Below the pieces are notes generated by a model, which saw only the letters and a program-made list of their open reading frames with translations, made no database searches and was not told the origin of the DNA. The translations under genes were made by a program, and so were the position numbers. From assembly GCF_019397265.1 (NCBI RefSeq), contig NZ_CP068985.1, forward strand, positions 7,661,001 through 7,725,000: DNA of 64,000 nt. The letters are read 5' to 3'. Below, one piece after another: positions 45,537 through 54,429 of the stretch; within the stretch, counting starts at the first letter, position 1; each line of letters opens with the position of its first letter. This stretch comes from Nonomuraea coxensis DSM 45129 (GTDB taxonomy: Bacteria > Actinomycetota > Actinomycetes > Streptosporangiales > Streptosporangiaceae).

Positions 45537-46256
45537 GTGACAGACGACAGCCCCCGCGTTCCGAAGTACTACGACGTCAAACGGGCCGTGCTGGAGCTGA
45601 CCAAGAGTCTGCCGCCCGGCACCGCGCTGCCGCCCGAGCGCACCCTCGCCGTGCGCTTCGAGACCTCCCGCACCACCGTCCGGCAGGCGCTGACCGAGCT
45701 GGTGGTCGAAGGGCGGCTGCTGCGCATCCAGGGCAAGGGCACGTTCGTGGCGCAGCCGAAGGTGGCGCAGGTGCTGCAGCTCACCTCGTACATCGGCGAC
45801 CTGCGCACCGCCGGGCTGGAGCCCGACACCAAGATCCTGGAGATGGGCTACGTCACCGCCGACGAGGCCCTCGCCCGCCGCCTGGCCATCAATCCGGGCG
45901 GGCGCGTGCTGCGCATCCACCGCCTGCGCCTGGCCAACGGCGAGCCGGTCTCCATCGACACCACCCACCTGTCCGCCCGCCGCTTCCCCCGGCTGCGGCG
46001 CGAGCTGGAGGTCCACTCCTCGCTGTACGAGACCCTCCACAACGCCTACAACGTCCGGCTGACGGACGCCGAGGAGATCATCGAGACCGTCCTCGCCACC
46101 CCGTACGACGCCAAGGCGCTCGGCGTGGACGTCGGCCTGCCGATGCTCCTGCTCACCCGGCACGCTTTCGACGCCGACGGCAACCCGGTCGAGTGGGCCC
46201 AGTCGCTCTACCGCGGCGACCGCTACAAGTTCGTCACCCGCCTGCGCCGCCCCTGA
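45537..46256 (+). CDS. dasR: GntR/HutC-family regulator, DasR-like
   Basis: 239 residues, GTG start. Winged helix with LPPERTLAVRFETSRTTVRQ (residues 31-50) and ELVVEGRLLRIQGKGTFVA, then a UTRA effector domain (RVLRIHRLRLANGEPVSIDT, LTRHAFDADGNPVEWAQSLY). Close by eye to DasR of Streptomyces, the N-acetylglucosamine-responsive repressor of chitin use and secondary metabolism (VPKYY start, RDGYKFV-like end YRGDRYKFV). No dasABC genes are beside it, and I see no full dre-type site (TGGTCTAGACCA) in the window. Confidence 0.75.
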   Translation: MTDDSPRVPKYYDVKRAVLELTKSLPPGTALPPERTLAVRFETSRTTVRQALTELVVEGRLLRIQGKGTFVAQPKVAQVLQLTSYIGDLRTAGLEPDTKILEMGYVTADEALARRLAINPGGRVLRIHRLRLANGEPVSIDTTHLSARRFPRLRRELEVHSSLYETLHNAYNVRLTDAEEIIETVLATPYDAKALGVDVGLPMLLLTRHAFDADGNPVEWAQSLYRGDRYKFVTRLRRP

Positions 46257-46386
46257 CGCCGAGACAGTCCCGTTGCGCATGGCGGCCGGTACGGCTGACC
46301 GCCACCGCCCGCCTGTGGGACAGTGGGTGAAACCTGCCCGTGCCCGCGCCGTCCGACAGCGCCGTGTGACAGTGGGGAGCGGCCAC

Positions 46387-48534
46387 ATGTCGCCGACACC
46401 TCCGGGGAAGGGCCCGCTGGACCCCCGCCTGTCCGGCATCGACCCCGCGCTCATGGACGCCTTCATCGCCGCCATGACGCGCGCCCACGCCCAGCTCGGC
46501 GGCCAGGCCCAGGCCATCAGGGAAGCGCTGGCCCGCGTGGGCGTCGGTGCGGCCGCCCTCGCCCCGATCAAGGAGATCGAGGACTGGGCGGGCGACCAGC
46601 TGCCGCGGCTGCGCGTACGCAACGAGCTGATCCGCAGGCGGATGCCCGAGTGGCTGCCCGGCTGGGCAGGCCCCGGGCTGACCCGCTACGACGAGGCGGA
46701 GGTGCCGTTCGCCTCGCCCGAGGAGGCCCGCCGCGCGGGCGCCGACCTCGCCCGGCGCTACCGCGCCTTCACCGAGGCCACCACAGGCAAGGTCGTCACC
46801 GACGAGGTCAAACGGCAACGGCGCGACCTGCTCGCCGAACTGCTCGCCCACCGCGACGACGCCGACCACGCCGCCGCCTTCTTCGGCGGCCTCGGCACCG
46901 CCGCCACCCAGGCGCTGCCCGCCGAGATCGACGACTTCTTCGCCCGCGGCGACCATCTGCCCGTCAGCGACCGGGCCGCCTCGCGCGAGCAGGCGCTCGC
47001 CGAGCTCAGCACGATGTTCGGCACGGCCGCGAGCGCCGCCTCCCGCGTGCCCGGCATGGCCAAGGTCATGGCCGACCTCCAGCGCGGCGGCGAAGGCGTC
47101 GATCAGGTCGCGCTGTCGTGGCTGGTGTACGCCGGCCGCTTCCCGGCCGCCTGGCTCGCCGCCGTCGGCCGGGCGAACGTCGTCATGCCCATGCTGAGCG
47201 GCACGCTCAAGCCCGAGACCGTCGCCTCCGGCGCCACGAGACGCTTCCTCGACGCGCTGGCCGCCGATCCCGCCGCGGCCCGGCTGGCGATCGGCTCGGT
47301 GTCACGCGACTGGCCCGACGGCGCCGCACGCCCGCCCTTCCCCTCGCCGCTCATCCTGCCGAAGCCCACGATGGCGGCCGTGCTGTCCGGGATGGACCGG
47401 TTCCTGGCCCGCGTGGAGCTGCGCGGCGACCCCGGGGAGTTCCGGCGCACCCGCGAGAGCTTCGCGGGGCTGCTGGCCGCCGGCTCCGGCGTACGCGACG
47501 AGCGCGACGGCGAGCACAGCCAGGACGCCTCCAGGTTCGCCTTCGCGGTGATCACCGCCGCGCCCCGCTTCTCGCTCACCGACTCCATGCGCGGCCGGCT
47601 CGGCGAGATCGGCGGCTCGTACGCCACCGAGATCACCGCCGCCGCCCGCTCCCTCGACCCCGACGCCGCCCGGCCCAGCAAGTTCGGCGCCTACGACGAC
47701 GAGCTCTTCGGCACCGAGCCCGCCTTCCGCCTGTCGCTCACCGACGCCTACCGCTTCGTCCAGACCTTCGCCGACACCGACGCGCACATGGAGCCCTTCG
47801 ACCGCGGCATGGCCGCCCTCACCCAGCGGCTGTTCGCCGAGGGCGTGCGCGCCGACCGCGCCCAGCTCGCCGACCCGCCGCCGGGCGGCCTCCAGCCCGA
47901 GACGGCGGTCGAACGGCTCTTCTCCCGGCTCGGCATGGTCTCCGGCCTGCAGTTCGCCGCCATGAAGGCGGTACGCGGCACCGCCGACCTGCACGACCGG
48001 GCCGGCTACGACGCCTTCGGCAAGACCCTCGACAAGGGCATGGACGGCGCCATGCTCTTCCTGCCCGCGGCGGGAGGCATGCCGGCCGCCGTGGGGTGGA
48101 TGGTGCTGAGCTGGGCCGTCAAGGACGGCCTGGGGGCCGCCCTGGAGCCGGACGCGCGGCTGCCGGCCGTCAACGAGCGGGAGCTGGCCCGGTCGCGGGC
48201 CGTCCTCTACGACCTCGCCTCGGGGCTCGTCGCCCGGGGCTACACCGCCAAGGGGGCGCCGGTGTCGTACCGGCCGCCCACGGACCCGCTCATCGTGGAC
48301 GCCGCCGGCCACCTCCGCCCGGCCGCCGAGATCCACCGCGACCCGAAGAAGACCGAGGCGTTCCTGAGGTGGCTGAAGGCGAACGGAGCGGTCGTCGACG
48401 ACGCCGACCGGCGCTCCCTCGGCAAGCTGGTCGAGTCTTCGCTGCTGAAGTTCTCCGGGGCGCAGGACCAGACACAGAAGATCCTGGCCGGCCAGGACCC
48501 CGCGCTGAAGAAGATCCTCACGGGAGACGACTGA
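46387..48534 (+). CDS. Large protein of unknown function, DUF6571-like (possible ESX-associated)
   Basis: 715 residues from the ATG with GGGGAG upstream; the frame is open 38 codons further. Mostly helical and rich in Ala. The segment AAFFGGLGTAATQALP (about 157-172) resembles the FFxxLG motif of DUF6571 proteins, which occur in actinobacteria next to WXG100-like genes and may be substrates or partners of type VII secretion. A hydrophobic stretch (GGMPAAVGWMVLSWAV, near 570) is the only candidate membrane segment. Neighbours are a lipoprotein and a small WXG100-like protein. The family link is tentative. Confidence 0.55.
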   Translation: MSPTPPGKGPLDPRLSGIDPALMDAFIAAMTRAHAQLGGQAQAIREALARVGVGAAALAPIKEIEDWAGDQLPRLRVRNELIRRRMPEWLPGWAGPGLTRYDEAEVPFASPEEARRAGADLARRYRAFTEATTGKVVTDEVKRQRRDLLAELLAHRDDADHAAAFFGGLGTAATQALPAEIDDFFARGDHLPVSDRAASREQALAELSTMFGTAASAASRVPGMAKVMADLQRGGEGVDQVALSWLVYAGRFPAAWLAAVGRANVVMPMLSGTLKPETVASGATRRFLDALAADPAAARLAIGSVSRDWPDGAARPPFPSPLILPKPTMAAVLSGMDRFLARVELRGDPGEFRRTRESFAGLLAAGSGVRDERDGEHSQDASRFAFAVITAAPRFSLTDSMRGRLGEIGGSYATEITAAARSLDPDAARPSKFGAYDDELFGTEPAFRLSLTDAYRFVQTFADTDAHMEPFDRGMAALTQRLFAEGVRADRAQLADPPPGGLQPETAVERLFSRLGMVSGLQFAAMKAVRGTADLHDRAGYDAFGKTLDKGMDGAMLFLPAAGGMPAAVGWMVLSWAVKDGLGAALEPDARLPAVNERELARSRAVLYDLASGLVARGYTAKGAPVSYRPPTDPLIVDAAGHLRPAAEIHRDPKKTEAFLRWLKANGAVVDDADRRSLGKLVESSLLKFSGAQDQTQKILAGQDPALKKILTGDD

Positions 48535-48542
48535 CGATGGGA

Positions 48543-48983
48543 CTATCCGTCGCCGGCGGGGACGCAGTCGGTCTCGCCGGCCACCGTGAGCCGGTGCTCG
48601 GCGGGCAGGTCGAGCACGACCGTGGTGCGGGACGAGTCGCGTTTGAAGACCGTCCGGTGCGAGGCCGTGGCGGCGGCCATGTCCACGCGGTAGCCCAGCA
48701 TGCCGGTCAGCCTGCCCGTCATCTCAAGGAGCGTCCCGTCGCCGCCCTCGACGTCCGCGCTGACACCGTAGGTGCGTTTGGTGCCCCCGGCGCACGGCAC
48801 GTCCCTGCCGCCCGGGTCGGTGACCTCGATCTGCTTGAGGCCCGCGTCGCCCATCAGTTGCGTGATGTGCGCTTTGAGCGTCTCGCCGGCCTGTGCGGCC
48901 GTCGGCCCCTCGGGCGGGCCGGCGCACGAGGCGAGGAGGGCGACGGCCGCCATGGCGAGCGCGCCGAGGCGTACGGGTGTCAT
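48543..48983 (-). CDS. Putative lipoprotein
   Basis: 146 residues. Signal peptide with lipobox LLASC (Cys at about 19), then an exported domain of about 125 residues with two Cys (PCAGG and DCVPAGDG), likely a disulfide. Family not recognised. The ATG chosen has GGGAG 2-3 bases upstream; an ATG nine bases earlier is possible. Convergent with the DUF6571-like gene (8 bases between stops), divergent from the WXG100-like gene; the three-gene set is probably functional together. Confidence 0.7.
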   Translation of the reverse strand: MTPVRLGALAMAAVALLASCAGPPEGPTAAQAGETLKAHITQLMGDAGLKQIEVTDPGGRDVPCAGGTKRTYGVSADVEGGDGTLLEMTGRLTGMLGYRVDMAAATASHRTVFKRDSSRTTVVLDLPAEHRLTVAGETDCVPAGDG

Positions 48984-49046
48984 GGCTCCCATAGTGCAAC
49001 CACCCCGCCCGCGCCGTACGGCTCATGCGGAGATAGGTAGGTCAGG

Positions 49047-49343
49047 ATGGTGGAAATGGTGGACAACCCCCGGCACGAGGCCCTGAGGCAGGCGCTGGAG
49101 GTCGTACGGCGGCAGGCGGAGCAGCTCGCGACCGCCCTGGACGAGCCGTTCCGCCGGTTCACCGGCTCCGCGGTGTGGGTGGGCCCGGCGGCGGGCCGGT
49201 TCGGCGAGGAGCTGAGCCGCCACCGGCAGCGGCTGCGGGACCAGGCCGCCAAGGTGACGCGGGAGCTGGAGGAGGAGCTGGGCCGTACGCCGAGGGAGGT
49301 CTCTCCCGCCGCCGCGCGGCGCGAGTCCTTGGGGCGGGGTTGA
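49047..49343 (+). CDS. Small WXG100-like helical protein
   Basis: 98 residues forming two predicted helices (LRQALEVVRRQAEQLATAL; FGEELSRHRQRLRDQAAKV) joined by SAVWVGPAAGRF, a W-x-G turn as in WXG100/EsxA-type proteins. Basic C-terminus. Such proteins are type VII secretion substrates or structural partners; no EccC or other ESX genes are in the window, so export is conjecture. A second ATG at 49056 is possible. Confidence 0.6.
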   Translation: MVEMVDNPRHEALRQALEVVRRQAEQLATALDEPFRRFTGSAVWVGPAAGRFGEELSRHRQRLRDQAAKVTRELEEELGRTPREVSPAAARRESLGRG

Positions 49344-49369
49344 GCGCCGGTCGCGTCTAGGCTGGCCGG

Positions 49370-50092
49370 GTGAGCGTTCTGATCGTCACAGGGACGGGCG
49401 AGGCGGTGGGCAAGACCGTGGTGACGGCCGCCGTGGCCGCGCTCGCGCGGGCCCGGGGCGCGGGGGTGGCCGTGGTGAAGCCCGCCCAGACGGGGCTGGC
49501 CGCCGGCGTGCCCGGCGACCTCGACGCGGTGATGCGGCTGTCGGGGGTGACGACGACGTTCGAGCTGGGCCGGTTCGCCGAGCCGCTCTCGCCGGCCGCG
49601 GCGGCGCGGGCGGCGGGCCTGCCTCCGGTGTCCATGCCGGCGGTGGCGCTGCTGGTGCGCGAGCTGGCGGAGAGCAACCGGCTGGTGCTCGTGGAGGGCA
49701 GCGGCGGCCTGCTGGAGCGTTACGACGAGGACGGCGCCACGATCGCCGACCTCGCGAGGCTGCTGAGCGCGCAGGTGCTCGTGGTGTCCCGCGCCGGGCG
49801 TGGCGCGGTCAACCACGCCGCGCTGACCCTGGAGGCGCTGGCCCACCGCGGGCTCGATCTCGCCGGGCTGGTCATCGGGCGCTGGCCGGAGAAGCCCGGC
49901 CTGGTCGAGCGCAGCACGGTGGCGGATCTGGAGATGCTGGCGGCGCGCCCTCTGGCGGGCGCGCTCCCGGACGGCGCGGGCGCCCTCGGCGCGGAGGCGT
50001 TCGCGGAGGTGGCCCGCCGGGGTCTCGGTCCCACGCTGGGCGGCGCGTTCGACCCGTCGGCGTTCCGGCAGGTGACCGGGGGGTGGGGCTAG
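49370..50092 (+). CDS. bioD: Dethiobiotin synthetase
   Basis: 240 residues, GTG start. Forms the ureido ring of dethiobiotin from DAPA, CO2 and ATP. P-loop GTGEAVGKTVV (8-18), VVKPAQTG (35-42, with the substrate Lys), and EGSGGLLERYDEDGATIADLA. The usual E. coli VEGAGG reads VEGSGG. No bioA, bioB or bioF is adjacent; the rest of the pathway must lie elsewhere. Confidence 0.88.
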   Translation: MSVLIVTGTGEAVGKTVVTAAVAALARARGAGVAVVKPAQTGLAAGVPGDLDAVMRLSGVTTTFELGRFAEPLSPAAAARAAGLPPVSMPAVALLVRELAESNRLVLVEGSGGLLERYDEDGATIADLARLLSAQVLVVSRAGRGAVNHAALTLEALAHRGLDLAGLVIGRWPEKPGLVERSTVADLEMLAARPLAGALPDGAGALGAEAFAEVARRGLGPTLGGAFDPSAFRQVTGGWG

Positions 50093-50158
50093 CCCCACCG
50101 TCGACCGGCACACCAAACCCATTTCGCGTCCTTGGTGGCGGTCAATACCGTTGAGGCC

Positions 50159-51319
50159 ATGAAGGTCCCCCGCCCGTGGTCGGCGCGCGCCTGGCTGGAC
50201 ACGGCGCACGTGATGATCGGCCTTCCGGTCGCCGTGCTGCTGGCCGGCTCGACGATCGTGGCGATCGTCGTGCCGCCCGTGCTGCGGGGCGGCCTGCCGC
50301 TGTTCACCCGGTTGCAGCGCTCCCGGTTCGAGGTGTTCCTCGGGGCGCGCATCCCGCCCGTGCACACGCCGGGCAACCTGCGGAGCGCGGTCACGTGGCG
50401 GCAGATCGGCTATCACCTGCTGTCCCCCGTCGTGGGGCTGGTCGGCGCGGTCCTGGTGGCGCTCACCTGGGGCGGGGCGGTGGTGGGGCTGCTGGCGTTC
50501 CTGCCGGCCAGGATCGAGCGGCCGCCGCTGCAGTTCGAGTTCGACCTGCGGGACGGGCGGGTGGTCGTGGTCTTCATGGCGGCCGGGTTCGCGCTGCTGC
50601 TGCTCGCGCCGGTGCTGGCGCGCGGGATGGCGGCGCTGGACCTGTTCGTGGCCCGTACGCTGCTCGGCCCGAGCCGTTCCGAGCTCGGGCAGCGGATCGA
50701 GACGCTGACCGAGAGCCGGGCGGGCGTGATCGACGCCGCCGACGCCGAACGCCGCAGGATCGAGCGGGACCTGCACGACGGCGCGCAGCAGCGCCTGGTC
50801 TCGCTGGCCATGAACCTGGGCCTGGCCCGCGCCACCCTCACCGACCTGCCCGAGCCGGCCCGCGAGGCCATCGAGCGGGCCCACGAGGAGGCCAAGCAGG
50901 CGCTGAAGGAGCTGCGGGACTTCGTCCGCGGCCTTCATCCCGCCGTGCTCAACGACCAGGGGCTGGACGCGGCGCTGTCCGGCGTCGCCGCCCGCGCCCC
51001 CTTCCCCGTCAGGCTCCGCGTCGACATCGAGCGGCGCGTCACCCCGACCATCGAGGCGGTGGCCTTCTTCATCGTGTCCGAAGCACTCACCAACATCGCC
51101 AAGCACGCCGCGGCCAAGAGAGCCGAGGTGAGCGTGCGGCGCGAGCACGACCGCCTGCACGTGCTCGTCCACGACGACGGCTGCGGCGGCGCCCGCATGG
51201 ACGCCGGCACGGGCCTGCGCGGCCTGGCCCAGCGCGTGGACGCCGTGGACGGCACGCTCAGACTGTCCAGCCCGCTCGGCGGCCCGACGACGATCGAGGT
51301 GGACCTGCCGTGCGCGTAG
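50159..51319 (+). CDS. Two-component sensor histidine kinase (LiaS/NarL-partner type)
   Basis: 386 residues. About four membrane helices in the first 190 residues (VMIGLPVAVLLAGSTIVAIV; LLSPVVGLVGAVLVALTWGG; VVVVFMAAGFALLLLAPVLA), then HisKA_3 with the phospho-acceptor His in ERDLHDGAQQRLVSLAM and the ATPase with SEALTNIAKHAA and DDGCGGA. Overlaps the response regulator start by 10 bases. Start at MKVPRPW chosen over an upstream GTG. Confidence 0.9.
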   Translation: MKVPRPWSARAWLDTAHVMIGLPVAVLLAGSTIVAIVVPPVLRGGLPLFTRLQRSRFEVFLGARIPPVHTPGNLRSAVTWRQIGYHLLSPVVGLVGAVLVALTWGGAVVGLLAFLPARIERPPLQFEFDLRDGRVVVVFMAAGFALLLLAPVLARGMAALDLFVARTLLGPSRSELGQRIETLTESRAGVIDAADAERRRIERDLHDGAQQRLVSLAMNLGLARATLTDLPEPAREAIERAHEEAKQALKELRDFVRGLHPAVLNDQGLDAALSGVAARAPFPVRLRVDIERRVTPTIEAVAFFIVSEALTNIAKHAAAKRAEVSVRREHDRLHVLVHDDGCGGARMDAGTGLRGLAQRVDAVDGTLRLSSPLGGPTTIEVDLPCA

Positions 51320-51966
51320 TGCTGGCCGAGGACTCCGTACTGCTGCGCGAGGGGCTGATCCGGCTGCTCGACGCCTCCGGCATGACGGTCGTGGCGGCCG
51401 TGGACGAGGCCGAGGGCCTGCTGCGGGCGGCCGAGGAGCACCGTCCAGAGCTGGTGATCACCGACGTGCGGATGCCGCCCACCCACACCGACGAGGGCCT
51501 GCGCGCGGCGCTGGTGCTGCGCCGCCAGCAGCCGGGGCTGCCGGTCCTGGTGCTCTCCCAGTACGTCGAGGAGCGCTACGCCGCCCAGCTCCTCGCCTCG
51601 GCCGCGGACGGCGGCGTCGGCTACCTGCTGAAGGACCGGGTCGCGGACGTCACCGAGTTCATCGACGCGCTGCGCCGCGTGGCCTCGGGCGGCACGGCGC
51701 TCGACCCCGAGGTGGTCGCGCAGCTCATCGTGCGCGGCGACAGCCATCCGCTGGAGCGCCTGACGCCCCGCGAGCACGAGGTGCTCCAGCTCATGGCCGA
51801 GGGCCGCTCGAACGCCGGGATCGGCCAGGCGCTGGTGCTCAGCGAGGGCGCGGTCGGCAAGCACATCGGCAACATCTTCACCAAGCTCGACCTGTCCCCC
51901 GCCGAGGGCGACCACCGGCGGGTGCTGGCCGTCCTCCAGTTCCTGAAGATCAGGAGCTCGCCATGA
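51310..51966 (+). CDS. NarL/LuxR-type response regulator
   Basis: 218 residues, GTG start inside the kinase gene. Receiver domain with phospho-acceptor Asp in VITDVRMPP and Lys in YLLKDRV; C-terminal LuxR helix-turn-helix (LTPREHEVLQLMAEGRSNAG, LSEGAVGKHIGNIFTKL). Its stop overlaps the start of the DUF4097 gene (ATGA), giving a three-gene operon that looks like an envelope-stress LiaRS-type system with its output protein. Confidence 0.92.
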   Translation: MRVVLAEDSVLLREGLIRLLDASGMTVVAAVDEAEGLLRAAEEHRPELVITDVRMPPTHTDEGLRAALVLRRQQPGLPVLVLSQYVEERYAAQLLASAADGGVGYLLKDRVADVTEFIDALRRVASGGTALDPEVVAQLIVRGDSHPLERLTPREHEVLQLMAEGRSNAGIGQALVLSEGAVGKHIGNIFTKLDLSPAEGDHRRVLAVLQFLKIRSSP

Positions 51967-52739
51967 GAGCACTCTGGCTGACCGCCGGCGCGATGGCGAC
52001 CGTGCTCGCGCTCCTCTGGTCCACGGCGGCGCTGTGGACCACCTTCGCCCGCGCCCGCGAACCGGTCGTCACGGACCTGCGGTCGATCCCGTTCGACGGC
52101 GACACGGTGGAGATCAAGGCCACGGCGACGCCGATCAGCCTGTACGTCGTGCCAGGCCGGGCCGGCGAGCTGCTGATCAGCCGGTCAATGAGCTGGTCGA
52201 AGGAACGGCCGAAGGTGGCCGAGGACTGGGACCCGGCCGCCGCCACGCTGCGGCTGGGCACCGACTGCCCCGGCTCCGACCAGCCGGACGGCCCGCTCTG
52301 CCGGGCGGACTACACCGTCTTCGTGCCGCCGGAGACCGACGTCGTGGCGGGGACGACCGCCGGGGAGCTCGTCGTGGACAACCTGTTCGGCAGCCTGCGG
52401 CTGACCTCGGTCTCGGGACCCGTACGGCTTGATGAGGTCGCCGGGCCGGTGTGGGCGCGGACCGGCAGCGGCGACATCGACGCCGACCGGCTGGGCGGCG
52501 AGTCGGCCGACCTGGAGACGGGCGCGGGCGAGGTGCGGGTGGCGTTCACCGGCCGGCCGGCGTCCGTGCGGGCCGTGGTGCGCACCAGGGGCGACGTCTC
52601 CGTCGTCGTCCCGCCCGCCGCGTACGCCGTGACGGCCTCCGGCACGAACGTCACCCTCGACATCGGAAGGGACATGACCGCGCCGCGGAAGATCGAGGTC
52701 AGCACGGTCGCGGGCGCGGTGTCGGTGTGCTGCCGGTGA
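51963..52739 (+). CDS. Exported DUF4097-type beta-repeat protein
   Basis: 258 residues. One N-terminal membrane segment or uncleaved signal (LTAGAMATVLALLWSTAALW, 6-25), then beta-strand repeats with the pattern SGxV/I (LTSVSGPVRLDEVAGPVWAR, TGSGDIDADRLGG, VSTVAGAVSVCC). Third gene of the kinase/regulator operon. Second DUF4097 protein in the window, the other being cytoplasmic at 17859. A role in reporting cell-envelope state is only inferred. Confidence 0.8.
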   Translation: MRALWLTAGAMATVLALLWSTAALWTTFARAREPVVTDLRSIPFDGDTVEIKATATPISLYVVPGRAGELLISRSMSWSKERPKVAEDWDPAAATLRLGTDCPGSDQPDGPLCRADYTVFVPPETDVVAGTTAGELVVDNLFGSLRLTSVSGPVRLDEVAGPVWARTGSGDIDADRLGGESADLETGAGEVRVAFTGRPASVRAVVRTRGDVSVVVPPAAYAVTASGTNVTLDIGRDMTAPRKIEVSTVAGAVSVCCR

Positions 52740-52749
52740 AGGTCTGTTT

Positions 52750-52764
52750 ACGAGTGTGACTCGT
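52750..52764. promoter_or_regulatory. Palindrome upstream of the thiamine-diphosphate enzyme
   Basis: ACGAGT-GTG-ACTCGT, perfect 6-bp arms, 15 bases before the start codon of 52780. A candidate TetR-type operator. Confidence 0.4.
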
Positions 52765-52779
52765 TGGTAAGTTCCCGGC

Positions 52780-54426
52780 ATGGAGTCTGCGAAGCATGCC
52801 GGTGACGTGGCCGTCGCCGTGTCCAGGGCCTACGGGGCCGAGACCATGTTCACCCTGTCGGGAGGGCACGTCTTCCCGCTCTACGACGGCGCGGTGCACG
52901 AGGGCATGCGCATCCTCGACGTACGCCACGAGCAGAGCGCCGTGTTCGCCGCCGAGGCGACCGCCAGGCTGACGAGGAAGCCGGGCCTCGCCGTGCTGAC
53001 CGCCGGTCCCGGCATCACCAACGGCGTCAGCGGGGTCGCCACCGCGCACTTCAACGGCTCGCCGGTGGTCGTGCTCGGCGGCCGGGCGCCGCAGTCCCGC
53101 TGGGGCAGCGGCGCGCTGCAGGAGATGGACCACCCGCCGCTGCTCGAACCGATCACGAAGCTGTCGTTCACCGCGAGCGGGGCCGACTCGGTCGGCCATG
53201 ACGTCGAGATGGCCTTCCGCACGGCGGTCGCGCCGCACCGGGGCCCGGTCTTCCTCGACTTCTACATGGACCACCTGTTCGCCCCCTCGCAGCCGCACGC
53301 GGTGGAGACGCAGACGCCGTCGCCGCTGGAGCCGGACCCCGACGACCTGGCGGCCATCGCCCGGCTGCTGGCCGAGGCCGAGCGCCCGGTGCTGGTCTAC
53401 GGCTCCGACGTGTGGATGGACCGTGCCGAGGAGGCCGCCCGCGACTTCGCCGAGACCTGGCGGCTGCCGGTCATCCCGAACGGCCAGGGCCGCGGCATCC
53501 TGCCCGCGGGCCACGAGCTGCTCGTCACGCGCGCCCGCGGGCTCGCCTTCGCCCAGGCCGACCTGGTGGTCGTGGTCGGCACGCCGCTCGACTTCCGGCT
53601 CGGCTACGGCTGGTTCGGCGGCAAGGACGGCGCCCCGCTGGCCAGGGTCGTGCACATCGCCGACGCGCCGTCGCAGCTCGCCACGCACATGCAGCCGGCC
53701 GCCAAGGCCGCGGGCGACCTGTCGGTGGTGTTCTGGGGCCTCGGCGCGGCCTGCGGCGACGCCGGGGTCAAGACGGAGAAGTACGCCTCCTGGGTCTCCA
53801 AGCTCTCCGAGGCGGCCGCCGCGGCCATCGCGGGCGACGCCGAGCTGCTGGCCGCCGACGCCGACCCGATCCACCCCATGCGCATCTACGGCGAGCTCAA
53901 CCGGGTCCTGGACGACGACGCCGTGGTGATCGGCGACGGCGGCGACTTCGTCTCCTACGCCGGCAAGTACGTCGAACCGCGCCGCCCCGGCAACTGGCTC
54001 GACCCGGGCCCGTACGGCTGCCTCGGCACCGGCCTCGGCTACTCGATCGCGGCCCGCCTGGCCCGCCCGTCCTCGCAGGTGGTTCTGCTGCTCGGCGACG
54101 GCGCGGCCGGCTTCTCGCTGATGGACGTCGACACCCTCGTCCGCCACCGCCTCCCGGTCGTCATGATCTGCGGCAACAACGGCATCTGGGGCCTGGAGAA
54201 GCACCCCATGCAGCTGCTGTACGGCTACGACGTGGCCGCGGAGCTGCAGCCCCACTGCCGCTACGACCAGGTGGTCACGGCGCTCGGCGGTGGCGGCGAG
54301 CTGGTCACCGACCCGTCGGAGATCGGCCCGGCGCTGCGCAGGGCGTTCGACTCCGGCATCCCCTACATGGTGAACATCGCCACCGACCCGCAGATCGCCT
54401 ACCCTCGCAACACCACGGGGGTGTGA
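52780..54426 (+). CDS. Thiamine-diphosphate-dependent enzyme, acetolactate synthase-like
   Basis: 548 residues. Three-domain ThDP enzyme: N-terminal PYR domain with the catalytic Glu in VRHEQSAVFAAEATARL, central domain (ADLVVVVGTPLDFRLGYG), and PP domain with the ThDP motif GDGAAGFSLMDVDTLVRHRL and NNGIWG. Resembles acetolactate synthase and IlvX/oxalyl-CoA decarboxylase relatives in actinobacteria; the small regulatory subunit IlvN is not adjacent, so a branched-chain role is doubtful. Substrate unknown. Confidence 0.8.
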   Translation: MESAKHAGDVAVAVSRAYGAETMFTLSGGHVFPLYDGAVHEGMRILDVRHEQSAVFAAEATARLTRKPGLAVLTAGPGITNGVSGVATAHFNGSPVVVLGGRAPQSRWGSGALQEMDHPPLLEPITKLSFTASGADSVGHDVEMAFRTAVAPHRGPVFLDFYMDHLFAPSQPHAVETQTPSPLEPDPDDLAAIARLLAEAERPVLVYGSDVWMDRAEEAARDFAETWRLPVIPNGQGRGILPAGHELLVTRARGLAFAQADLVVVVGTPLDFRLGYGWFGGKDGAPLARVVHIADAPSQLATHMQPAAKAAGDLSVVFWGLGAACGDAGVKTEKYASWVSKLSEAAAAAIAGDAELLAADADPIHPMRIYGELNRVLDDDAVVIGDGGDFVSYAGKYVEPRRPGNWLDPGPYGCLGTGLGYSIAARLARPSSQVVLLLGDGAAGFSLMDVDTLVRHRLPVVMICGNNGIWGLEKHPMQLLYGYDVAAELQPHCRYDQVVTALGGGGELVTDPSEIGPALRRAFDSGIPYMVNIATDPQIAYPRNTTGV

Positions 54427-54429
54427 GCG

